NCBI RefSeq assembly: GCF_001666755.1
Contig: NZ_LZJC01000138.1
Location: forward strand, 1 to 37,695
Source: Mycobacterium sp. E1214
GTDB lineage: Bacteria; Actinomycetota; Actinomycetes; Mycobacteriales; Mycobacteriaceae
DNA: 37,695 nucleotides
Reading direction: 5' to 3'
Shown piece after piece: positions 7,655 through 15,050 of this stretch (position 1 is the stretch's first letter; the number at the start of each line of letters is the position of its first letter). The notes beneath the pieces are model-generated. The model was given only the letters and a program-made list of their open reading frames with translations. It was not told where the DNA came from and did not search any database. The position numbers were made by a program, and so were the translations under genes.

Positions 7655-8520
7655 CGGGCGTGCCCGAGTTGACCTTCGACGGGCGGGTCGTCGTCGTCAC
7701 CGGCGCCGGCGGCGGCCTGGGGCGCTGTCACGCGCTGGAATTCGCCCGCCGGGGCGCCCGAGTGGTGGTCAACGACGTCGGCGCCGATGTCGACGGCAGC
7801 GGGACCTCCAGCTCGGCGGCCCAGGCGGTGGTCGACGAGATCATCGCGGCCGGCGGCGTGGCGCTCGCGGTGACCGACTCCGTTGCCACCCCGCAAGGCG
7901 GCCAGGCCATCGTCGACGCCGCCAGGGACGCGTTCGGTCGCGTCGACGTCCTGGTGAACAACGCGGGCATCCTGCGCGACGCGGCCTTCAAGAACATGAC
8001 GAGCGATCAGGTCGACCCGGTGCTCGACGTCCATCTGCGCGGCGCCTTCCACGTCACGTCGGCCTGCTGGCCGCTGATGCGCGAACAACGGTACGGACGG
8101 ATCGTCATGACCACCTCGGGCTCCGGCTTGTTCGGCAATTTCGGGCAGGCCAATTACGGCGCGGCCAAGATGGGCCTGGTGGGGCTGATGAACGTGCTGT
8201 CCATCGAGGGGTCGCGCAGCGGGATCCTCGTCAACGCCATCTCCCCCATCGCGCGCACCCGGATGACCGAGCACACCATGCCGGATCTCGTGAAAGATGC
8301 TGCGCCCGAACAGGTGACACCCGTCGTCGTGTACCTGGCGCACGAGTCGTGCACCCGAACCGCGCACATCTACCGCGTCGGCGGCCAGCACGTCAGCCGG
8401 GTGTTTCTCGGTGAGACCGCCGGGATCGACGACGCCACCCTGACCCCGGAATCGTTCGCCGGCGCAATCGACCGCGTGGACGACAGCAGCGATTTCAGAA
8501 TCCGCGGCGGACCGCACTGA
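7651..8520 (+). CDS. SDR family dehydrogenase, (3R)-hydroxyacyl-CoA dehydrogenase type
   Basis: A 289-residue SDR resembling the dehydrogenase domain of peroxisomal multifunctional enzyme 2 (HSD17B4). It has TGAGGGLGRCHALEFARRGA (from residue 18), the long loop NDVGADVDGSG after the second strand, NNAG at 103-106, and catalytic Ser156, Tyr169 and Lys173. A C-terminal extension after YRVGGQHVSRV is typical of that group. It starts with GTG overlapping the ALDH stop. The resemblance suggests a beta-oxidation-like step on an acyl-CoA, or oxidation of a ring alcohol. It is the last gene of the plus-strand unit. Confidence 0.92.
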   Translation: MTGVPELTFDGRVVVVTGAGGGLGRCHALEFARRGARVVVNDVGADVDGSGTSSSAAQAVVDEIIAAGGVALAVTDSVATPQGGQAIVDAARDAFGRVDVLVNNAGILRDAAFKNMTSDQVDPVLDVHLRGAFHVTSACWPLMREQRYGRIVMTTSGSGLFGNFGQANYGAAKMGLVGLMNVLSIEGSRSGILVNAISPIARTRMTEHTMPDLVKDAAPEQVTPVVVYLAHESCTRTAHIYRVGGQHVSRVFLGETAGIDDATLTPESFAGAIDRVDDSSDFRIRGGPH

Positions 8521-8551
8521 AATTGGTTGGCGGGCAGTCTAGTAGCAATCG

Positions 8552-8986
8552 TCAGCCACGCTCGGGCACATCGGGCAGCAGCTGCACGGCCTCCGGCATG
8601 CCCCAGCCGCGCAGCTTCTCCGACAGTTCGCGGACACAGCGTCCGGCCCAGACGGGATCGAGCCGATAAAGCAACTGATATTGGTGGGCCCACCACAATT
8701 CCCGGCGATCACGGCCGTCGCCGCGGGCCCGCGACGCGTAGCCGCTCGCGACGATCGACGAGAAGGTCTCGGCGAACCAGTAGAGAACGTCGTCCAACTC
8801 GCCGACGAGGTCCAGATTAGGCCGACCGCGTTCCCAATAGGCGAAGTGGTACCGGCCGTCGGAATCGATGAACACGTTGTAGTCGTCGTCTCTGCGAATC
8901 GCCCCCACTTCGATGCTTGGCACATGCAGCGCCGCGGCCAGGCGATCGATCTCCGCCTGCAAATGGCTGCACTTCGTGTCGACCAT
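8552..8986 (-). CDS. Imm63-like immunity protein, orphan
   Basis: A 144-residue protein matching the Imm63 family from memory. It has an N-terminal helix, a beta region DDDYNVFIDSDGRYHFAYWERG, then the family-like core LDDVLYWFAETFSSIVASGYASR followed by DRRELWWAHQYQLLYRLDPVWAGRCVRELSEKL (about 63-130). Imm63 proteins are predicted cytoplasmic antidotes to polymorphic toxins. No toxin, secretion or WXG100 gene is adjacent: the neighbours are a convergent SDR and a divergent LLM oxidoreductase. It may therefore be a self-standing defence against a neighbour's toxin, or a remnant. The start is the only ATG near the family N-terminus. Confidence 0.75.
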   Translation of the reverse strand: MVDTKCSHLQAEIDRLAAALHVPSIEVGAIRRDDDYNVFIDSDGRYHFAYWERGRPNLDLVGELDDVLYWFAETFSSIVASGYASRARGDGRDRRELWWAHQYQLLYRLDPVWAGRCVRELSEKLRGWGMPEAVQLLPDVPERG

Positions 8987-9139
8987 GCGCCGACACTACG
9001 TCGCGCGTCCTCCCCCGCGGACGGCCGCCGGCCGGTGTTTCGATCCCGGGGCCGGAAAATGTTACGGCTCCCGCCGTGGGGGAATAACCGGTCGTTGAAG
9101 ACGGTTTGGGCACGGGTAGGCGACAGACAGGGGCAGGCG

Positions 9140-9970
9140 ATGAAGTTCGGGATCTCCACGTTCGTCAACGACGACACCATCGACACGGTGTCGCTGGCCC
9201 GGGCCATCGAGGAGCGCGGCTTCGCGTCGCTGGTGATCGCCGAGCACACGCACATCCCCGCCAGCCGGGAATCGCCGTATCCGCAGGGCGGTGACCTGCC
9301 CGGCATCTACTACCGCACGCTGGACCCGTTCGTCACGCTCGCCGCCGCGGCGGCCGTGACGTCCACGATCGAGCTGTTCACCGGCATCGCGCTGCTCATC
9401 GAGCGGGATCCCATAATCACCGCGAAAGAGACCGCCAGCATCGACCTGATCTCGGGCGGCCGCTTCGTCTTCGGTGTCGGCGCAGGCTGGAACATCGAGG
9501 AGCTGCGCAACCACGGCACCGACCCCAAGACGCGCGGCGCGCTGCTCGACGAGCGCATCGAGGCCATTCGCGCGTTGTGGACCACCGAACCCGCCGAATA
9601 TCACGGCAAGTACGTCAACTTCGACGCGTCCTACAGCCGGCCGAAGCCCGTGCGCAAGCCACACCCGCCGATTTTCATCGGCGGCAACTCCGACGCCACG
9701 GTGAAGCGTGTCGTTCGGCACCGAGCCGGTTGGATCTCCAACCCGCTGCCGCTGGAGCAGCTCACCCAGCGCACCAACCAGTTGCGCGAAAAGGCCGATT
9801 ACGACGTTCCGCTGGCGATGTTCGGCACCCCGAAGGACCTCGACTACTGGCGGGCCGCCGAAGAGCTGGGCTTTGACCAGCTGGCGCTGCTGTTGCCGAC
9901 CAAGCCCCTCGACGAGTCGCTGCGGGTGCTCGACGAGCTCGCCGCGCTGGTGGACCAGTACCGAGGCTAA
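9140..9970 (+). CDS. LLM class F420-dependent oxidoreductase
   Basis: A 276-residue luciferase-like TIM-barrel oxidoreductase of the F420-dependent kind common in mycobacteria. The marker stretches are MKFGISTFVNDD, LVIAEHTHIP, ISGGRFVFGVGAGWN (about 112-126), LDERIEAIRALW and KPHPPIFIGGNSD. No complete gene for its substrate pathway adjoins it, so the hydride acceptor is unknown. The ATG at 9140 is preferred because a GGGGCAGG ribosome site lies just before it and the family begins MKFG. Its stop overlaps the stop of the opposite-strand aldo/keto reductase by 4 bases, so transcripts converge with no spacer. Confidence 0.93.
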   Translation: MKFGISTFVNDDTIDTVSLARAIEERGFASLVIAEHTHIPASRESPYPQGGDLPGIYYRTLDPFVTLAAAAAVTSTIELFTGIALLIERDPIITAKETASIDLISGGRFVFGVGAGWNIEELRNHGTDPKTRGALLDERIEAIRALWTTEPAEYHGKYVNFDASYSRPKPVRKPHPPIFIGGNSDATVKRVVRHRAGWISNPLPLEQLTQRTNQLREKADYDVPLAMFGTPKDLDYWRAAEELGFDQLALLLPTKPLDESLRVLDELAALVDQYRG

Positions 9971-10953
9971 CGCTCGGAATCGAGCGCGGCCATGTGCTCG
10001 GCGGTGTAGCGGTCACCGGCCACCTCACCATCGGGGACCGCTGCCTCGATACGCGTCAGCTGCTCGTCGGACAGCGTGACCGCGACCGCGCCGAGCGCCT
10101 CCTGTAAGCGGGTGCGCGTTCGCGCGCCGATGAGCGGGACGACGTCGGTCCCGCGGGAGGCCACCCACGCGATCGCCGCCTGCGCCACCGACACGCCCAG
10201 TTGGTCGGCGACACCTCGCAGCGTCTCGACCAGGGAGAGATTGTGGTCCAGGTTCTCCCCGGAGAACCGCGGATACAGCGAGCGGGAATCCCTGTCTGCC
10301 GCAGCCGATCTCGCCCAGTGGCCCCCGAGCAGGCCGCGCGACAGCACGCCGTATGCGGTCACCCCGATCCCGAGGTCGCGGCAGGTGCCCAGGATGTCAC
10401 GCTCGACGCCACGGCTCGCCAGTGAGTACTCGATCTGCAGGTCGCTGATCGGCCGGATCGCGGCCGCGCGGCGAATGGTCTCCGATCCCACCTCGGACAG
10501 GCCGATGTGGCGCACGTAACCGGCGTCCACCAGTTCGCCGATGGCCCCGACGGTGTCCTCGATCGGCACCGCGGGATCCAGCCGGGCCGGTCGGTAGACG
10601 TCGAGGTAATCGGTGCCGAGGCGCTGCAACGAATACGCCGCGGCCGATTTGACGGCGGCCGGCCTGGCGTCGAAGCCCACCCACGACCCGTCGGGGCCGA
10701 GCAGACCACCGAACTTGACGCTCAGTTGATACGACTCGCGCGGCCGCCCGCGCAGGGCCTCGGCGATCAACAACTCGTTGTGGCCCATGCCGTAGAAGTC
10801 GCCGGTGTCCACCAACGTGATGCCGGCGTCGAGGGCGGCGCGCAGGGTGGCGATGCTCTCGGTGCGGTCCGACTCGCCGTACGCACCGGACATCGCCATG
10901 CAACCCAGGCCCACCGCGGACGTGGTCAGGGCGCCCAAGGATTTCGTTTGCAT
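9967..10953 (-). CDS. Aldo/keto reductase lacking the catalytic histidine
   Basis: A 328-residue TIM-barrel aldo/keto reductase, normally an NADPH-dependent carbonyl reductase. The N-terminus reads LGALTTSAVGLGCMAMSGAYG. Three of the catalytic tetrad are present: Asp49 and Tyr54 in VDTGDFYG, and Lys80 in LSVKFGG. The fourth, a His in the common DLYYQHRVDP motif, is replaced: DVYRPARLDP has Ala123. The cofactor motif near the end (PLIGARTRTRLQEALGA) is intact. The ATG at 10953 starts the conserved part; a further upstream frame adds 31 unlikely residues. It is divergent from the XRE regulator, with about 100 bases between, and may be its target. Confidence 0.92.
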   Translation of the reverse strand: MQTKSLGALTTSAVGLGCMAMSGAYGESDRTESIATLRAALDAGITLVDTGDFYGMGHNELLIAEALRGRPRESYQLSVKFGGLLGPDGSWVGFDARPAAVKSAAAYSLQRLGTDYLDVYRPARLDPAVPIEDTVGAIGELVDAGYVRHIGLSEVGSETIRRAAAIRPISDLQIEYSLASRGVERDILGTCRDLGIGVTAYGVLSRGLLGGHWARSAAADRDSRSLYPRFSGENLDHNLSLVETLRGVADQLGVSVAQAAIAWVASRGTDVVPLIGARTRTRLQEALGAVAVTLSDEQLTRIEAAVPDGEVAGDRYTAEHMAALDSER

Positions 10954-11055
10954 GCCAGCCAGTCTGTCAAGGCGATCGGTGCCGGTGCCACGTCGTGTCG
11001 AGCCAGGGATTCGCAGTCCCTGTCTGAGCCGGCGCGACTGGGCCACAATGATCGG

Positions 11056-11889
11056 ATGGATCGTGAAGCCTTGGCGCAGTTCCTGCGCCGCCGGCGCGAA
11101 TCACTGGTTCCCGCGGATGTGGGGTTGCCCGCCGGGTTCCGACGTCGCGCGGTCGGTCTGCGGCGCGAGGAGGTCGCGCATCTGACGGGGATGTCGGCGG
11201 ACTACTACGGCAGGTTGGAGCAGGCGCGCAGCGCGCAGCCATCGCCGCAGATGTTGGCGGCGCTGGCGCGTGCATTGCGCTTGACCGACGACGAGACGGA
11301 CCACCTCTACCGACTGGCCGGTCACGCGGTGCCCGACCGCGGCGGGCGCTGCGCGCGGGTGCGCCCGGCGCTGTTGTTCGTGTTGGACCGGATGCGCGAC
11401 GCCGCCGCTTTCGTGTGCTCGGACACCGGGATCATGTTGGCGCACAACGACTTAGCCCGGTTGCTTCTCGGCGATATGGCCGCCGGTGGACGGGGACTGG
11501 AGGCCAGCATGACTTGGCGATGGTTCACCGATCCGCGGGCCCGCGAGATGACGCCGGCCGAGAGCCACCGGGAGCACAGCCGCACCGTCGTGGCCGACCT
11601 GCGCGCCGCGTGGGCGCGCCGCCGCGCCGACGCCGACATGTGCGAGCTCGTCGAGGGCCTGTTGGAGCGCAGTGCCGAATTCGCCGAGCTGTGGGCGCGC
11701 CATGAGGTCGCGACCCGGCGGATGCAGCGCAAGACATTCCTGACTCGCATCGGACCCATCGCGCTGGACTGTGAGGTGCTGGCGACGACGGACGGCCAAC
11801 AGTTCGTGGTCTTGACCCCGCCCGCGGGCTCGTCGGCGCTCGAGGATCTGCGCCTGCTCGCGGTGGTCGGCGACCAGGCCGTGGGCTGA
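11056..11889 (+). CDS. XRE/HTH-31 family regulator with MmyB-like ligand domain
   Basis: A 277-residue regulator. The N-terminal helix-turn-helix is in LRREEVAHLTGMSADYYGRLEQAR (about 38-61), followed by a four-helix segment ALARALRLTDDETDHLYRLAG. The C-terminal half, with DRMRDAAAFVCSDTGIMLAHN and ADMCELVEGLLERSAEFAELWARHEVA, is the MmyB/PAS-like ligand-binding domain typical of actinobacterial members. Such proteins often control an adjacent divergent oxidoreductase, here the aldo/keto reductase. The ATG at 11056 is chosen because family members begin a few residues before this helix. Confidence 0.93.
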   Translation: MDREALAQFLRRRRESLVPADVGLPAGFRRRAVGLRREEVAHLTGMSADYYGRLEQARSAQPSPQMLAALARALRLTDDETDHLYRLAGHAVPDRGGRCARVRPALLFVLDRMRDAAAFVCSDTGIMLAHNDLARLLLGDMAAGGRGLEASMTWRWFTDPRAREMTPAESHREHSRTVVADLRAAWARRRADADMCELVEGLLERSAEFAELWARHEVATRRMQRKTFLTRIGPIALDCEVLATTDGQQFVVLTPPAGSSALEDLRLLAVVGDQAVG

Positions 11890-12273
11890 CCGCGCCAAAC
11901 ACTCAGCCTATTCGCGCGATTCGCGGGCAACGGCGGCCGCTGCGGACGCAGCGGTGCGGCACTGCAAGGATGGCGGCATGGGGAAGGCAGCGGTTGCGGC
12001 CGTGCGCAGGCGTCCACCGTCCAAGCGGGCCGCGGCCTGGTTGCGGATGAAAATCGACGTGGCGATGAGCGCGCCGGTTCGGGCAACACAACGCACCAAA
12101 CGTCCAGGGCGCGACGCCCCGCGCCTGCGAACGGCGCCGAAAGCCAACGCCAGCTTGCCTCGAGGTAACCGCGCGGTGAAATCGCCTGCGCGGCAAGGCG
12201 AGCGCGGGGGCGGACGCCGTCCCGTCGCCGTGCACCGCGACGGTCAGCGGCACCCGTTTGCCAGGACGCGGCG
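11890..12273. other. 384-base stretch with no convincing gene
   Basis: This lies between the convergent ends of the XRE and MFS genes. A plus-strand frame from an ATG at about 11988 to 12301 would give a roughly 104-residue, strongly basic protein (many Arg and Lys, no recognisable domain) overlapping the MFS 3' end. A minus-strand frame also stays open. Neither has clear mycobacterial codon bias or a family signature. It could be a decayed gene, an unrecognised small basic protein, or a long untranslated region. Confidence 0.5.
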
Positions 12274-13887
12274 TCAGCGAGGCACCCGCATCGCGAGGTA
12301 GTACTCGTGGCGGCGTTTGTGGTCGACCGTGTAACCGATGGCCTTCGCGACGCCCTTGGAGTCGTAGGCCAGCCACCGCTCCGTGCGCTGGCGCTCGAAC
12401 TCGCTCCACGACGCCACCGTGAATTTTTCGATGAAGGTGTTCGGTTTGCCGGCGCTCTGATACAGCCGCCAACTGTGGCCGCCGGTGCGCAACCGCGATC
12501 TGCGGACCGCGCTCATCGCCTGGACGAAGTCTTTGAGGTTCTCGGCGAGCACCTGATAGCGCACGGTCACCATCACCGGCCCGTCGTGCGGACAGGGTTC
12601 GAAGACCAGCCTCGGGATGGGCCAGGTCGTGGAGACGTCGACGTTCAACTTTCCGGTGGCGGGCCGAAGTGGCAGTGGCCCCACGCTCAGGGCGACCACA
12701 CCCAGCAGCACGGCCGAGCACACCATCGCGACGTCGAGGCCCTCGCGGGTGGCAACGAGCCCCCAGGCGTAGGAACCGATCGCCTGCGATCCGGTGAAGA
12801 CCAGAAGGTACATCGATAACGCGCGGGCCCGGACCCAGCGCGGTAACGACAACTGGGCGGCCGCGTTCAGCGTGGTCAGCGTCATCAGCCACGCCATCCC
12901 CGACAACACCAGGAAGGGTGTCGCCGCCGCGAACGGCAACCAGACCACGGCCAGGGGCGCCAGCGCGTAGACGGCGGCGCACGCGGCCAGCAGCGCGTTG
13001 TCCGACAGCCGGCGGTGCAAAGGCGCGGCGACGGTCACTGCGAGGACGGCACCAAACCCAATGGCACCCAGGGCGATACCGTATCCGCCCGCACCCAGTT
13101 GCCACCGGTGTGCGGCGGCTACCGGCAGGAGCGCCAACAGCGCCGACGCGGGGAACAAGAAGAGCGCCGCCCGCAGCAGAATCCTGCGGAAGATGGGTCC
13201 GTTGCGCACGTACTGCAAGCCCGTGACGATGGCCTGGCTGAGGTGCTCGCGCTCCACCGGAGCGAGCTGCTTGGGTCGCTGCCAGGTCGTCAGGGCGACG
13301 ATGATGCCCGCGAACGACACGGCGTTCATCGCGAACACCGCGGCGGGACCAACCACGGCGACGACGGCGCCGCCGACGGCGGGCCCGAGCGCGCGAGCGG
13401 CGTTCACCGAGACGCTGGCGAGCGTTGCGGCGGCCGGTATCTGGTCGCGAACGACCACCTCGGGTTGGATCGCCTGCCACGCCGGTGCGGTGAGCGCGGA
13501 GGCGCAGCCGATCGCCACGGTGAACGTGAGCAACGACGCCGGGCCCAGTCGCCCCAAGTACGTCACCACGGCCAGCGCCAGCGCCACCAGCACGGCGTAG
13601 GACTGCAGCGCCATGAGGAGCCGGCGCTGGTCGAACAGGTCGGCGAGCACCCCGGCGAACAGGCCCAGCAGCAGCGTCGGTCCGAGGCTCGCGGTCTGAA
13701 CGAGGGCTACTACCACGTCGCTGCTGTGTGTCTCCACCAAGAACCACTGGGCCGCCACACTTTGCATCCAAGTACCGATGTTGGATACGAACTGGGCGAT
13801 GAACAGTGCACGAAAGACCCGATTGCGCAACGGGGCCCAGGTGGACGGCTGGGTGCCGTCGGCGCGGTCTTGCTCCTTGATCACCAT
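12274..13887 (-). CDS. MFS_3 (EntS-like) transporter with C-terminal ABM-like domain
   Basis: A 537-residue major-facilitator protein of the MFS_3 group that includes enterobactin exporters. About the first 400 residues carry hydrophobic helices, beginning LFIAQFVSNIGTWMQSVAAQWFLV, with the inter-helix motif GVLADLFDQRRLL. After about residue 420 comes a soluble ferredoxin-like domain (VMVTVRYQVLAENLKDFVQAM through YYLAMRVP), usual in long members of this group. It should be an inner-membrane exporter. It follows the iron-box-controlled gene at 14187 on the same strand after 299 bases, so siderophore or drug export is a reasonable guess; no iron box of its own was found. Confidence 0.9.
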   Translation of the reverse strand: MVIKEQDRADGTQPSTWAPLRNRVFRALFIAQFVSNIGTWMQSVAAQWFLVETHSSDVVVALVQTASLGPTLLLGLFAGVLADLFDQRRLLMALQSYAVLVALALAVVTYLGRLGPASLLTFTVAIGCASALTAPAWQAIQPEVVVRDQIPAAATLASVSVNAARALGPAVGGAVVAVVGPAAVFAMNAVSFAGIIVALTTWQRPKQLAPVEREHLSQAIVTGLQYVRNGPIFRRILLRAALFLFPASALLALLPVAAAHRWQLGAGGYGIALGAIGFGAVLAVTVAAPLHRRLSDNALLAACAAVYALAPLAVVWLPFAAATPFLVLSGMAWLMTLTTLNAAAQLSLPRWVRARALSMYLLVFTGSQAIGSYAWGLVATREGLDVAMVCSAVLLGVVALSVGPLPLRPATGKLNVDVSTTWPIPRLVFEPCPHDGPVMVTVRYQVLAENLKDFVQAMSAVRRSRLRTGGHSWRLYQSAGKPNTFIEKFTVASWSEFERQRTERWLAYDSKGVAKAIGYTVDHKRRHEYYLAMRVPR

Positions 13888-14186
13888 GGAACGGTGCGCC
13901 GGCCGGGCGCCAGGCCCTCGGATCCAGTGCGACTACGCGGCCCCACGCGCGAACACCTTCGAATACATGACAACGCCTTTCGCGCCATTCGGGACTTCGC
14001 AGTTTACCGCCGCCGGTGCACCACTGCCGTTTCGGCAGCCCGCGTCGTTGGCGTGCAACGTCGGGCTGTTGACAGATATTCCGCTGGTTGCTGGCCGCGG
14101 TGCCGATCGGGTGCGCCCGTAATGCCCTGCTCGGCAGGCGCTTTGGCCATGTATCGCCTCGGCGGGGTCTGCGCGTGCCCGCTCCG
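13888..14186. other. 299-base intergenic stretch before the MFS gene
   Basis: I see no convincing gene here. A short plus-strand frame from the ATG at about 13967 gives roughly 51 residues beginning MTTPFAPFG, but has no ribosome site or recognisable domain. The stretch should hold the promoter of the MFS transporter. I looked for a second TTAGGTTAG-type iron box and did not find one. Confidence 0.5.
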
Positions 14187-14933
14187 TCAGCACCGTCGCA
14201 CGCGGCGTACCGGCAGCCCGAAGCCGGCCATCGCATCGAGAATCGCTTGGCTTCGACGCGCGACCGCGTCGCCTCCGGCGTCGGAGAGTTGCGCCGCTAC
14301 CCCGACGATGGCCGACGCGACCGTGTGCCACATCGTGGCGACCGGCAACGCCCGGTCGCTGACGGCGTTGAGCGCCGCGAACAGCGGCGTCAGGCTGCGG
14401 TGGCAGCGATGCGCGACCCACGTCGTGAGCGCCAGCTCGCCGGGCAACACCACGATCGCCTCGCGTGGCGTGCCGCGGCCCTGGGCCGCACTGCACAGAT
14501 TCAGCAGGCAGGGGTCGTCCGGCAACACCCGCAGCGTCGGATCGACGATGGCGATCCAGTCGATCGCGCTGTCCTTATCAACGTGCATCCACAGGTTTTC
14601 CAGGCCGACGTCCCACGCCCGACCCTCCAACAGGACCAGCGGCAGCATCCGCCCGAGAATGTCGTGGGTCAGGGTCGCCGCCAGTTGGCGTGCGGCCGCG
14701 CGCCGGCTCATATCCCGCGTGGCCGTCTCGAACATCACGGGAAGCAGTTCCGTCGTGCGCCGGGAGTCGACCGGCCACCACCGAGAGGGATTGACGTCGG
14801 CCAACACGGCGACACCGTAGACCCGGGGGTAGCGCGGGGCCAGGTCGCGCAGGCGACGGCAGGACTCGTGAACCGGCAGCATCCGCCGGACTTCCATTCG
14901 GGAGATCAACGGATCTTCGATCGCCAGGGTCAC
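14187..14933 (-). CDS. Iron-regulated protein, probable FhuF-like ferric-siderophore reductase
   Basis: A 248-residue soluble protein with weak resemblance to the IucA/IucC-FhuF C-terminal fold. It has LGRMLPLVLLEGRAWDVGLENLWMHV in the middle and helical LTTWVAHRCHRSLTPLFAAL near the end; only a few cysteines are present, one the last residue. Canonical FhuF has a C-terminal CCx10CxxC cluster, which is not visible, so the assignment leans on context: a perfect-spacing IdeR box 16 bases before the start and a divergent flavin reductase. Of two tandem GTG codons (14936, 14933), the second has the better 7-base spacing from AAGGAGG. It could instead be a siderophore-handling protein of another kind. 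Confidence 0.6.
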   Translation of the reverse strand: MTLAIEDPLISRMEVRRMLPVHESCRRLRDLAPRYPRVYGVAVLADVNPSRWWPVDSRRTTELLPVMFETATRDMSRRAAARQLAATLTHDILGRMLPLVLLEGRAWDVGLENLWMHVDKDSAIDWIAIVDPTLRVLPDDPCLLNLCSAAQGRGTPREAIVVLPGELALTTWVAHRCHRSLTPLFAALNAVSDRALPVATMWHTVASAIVGVAAQLSDAGGDAVARRSQAILDAMAGFGLPVRRVRRC

Positions 14934-14949
14934 CACTCCGCCTCCTTAC

Positions 14950-14968
14950 TTAGGTTAGGCTAACCTAG
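14950..14968. promoter_or_regulatory. IdeR iron box
   Basis: The 19-bp sequence TTAGGTTAGGCTAACCTAG matches the mycobacterial IdeR consensus TWAGGTTAGSCTWACCTWA except at its last base; its 9-bp arms pair with one mismatch around a central G. It lies 16 bases before the FhuF-like start on one side and 82 bases before the diflavin reductase on the other. In mycobacteria, IdeR with bound iron represses from such boxes, so both genes should be induced when iron is scarce. Confidence 0.93.
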
Positions 14969-15050
14969 CGCAGCGGCCTGGGGTGGGGCCAGGCCTCGCG
15001 CAGACCGCGCCGTTGAACCGCGCGGTCAGGTGAACCGAGGGGAGTGACGC

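Noticed and set aside
11988..12301. Possible 104-residue basic protein gene on the plus strand
   Set aside because: No domain, modest codon bias and overlap with the MFS 3' end; kept only as a comment on the gene-poor stretch.
11903..14236. A 777-codon minus-strand frame
   Set aside because: It runs in a different frame through the MFS transporter; its product is Arg/Pro/Gly-rich noise.
13015..14820. A 601-codon plus-strand frame
   Set aside because: Antisense to the MFS transporter and FhuF-like gene; composition typical of an opposite-strand shadow.
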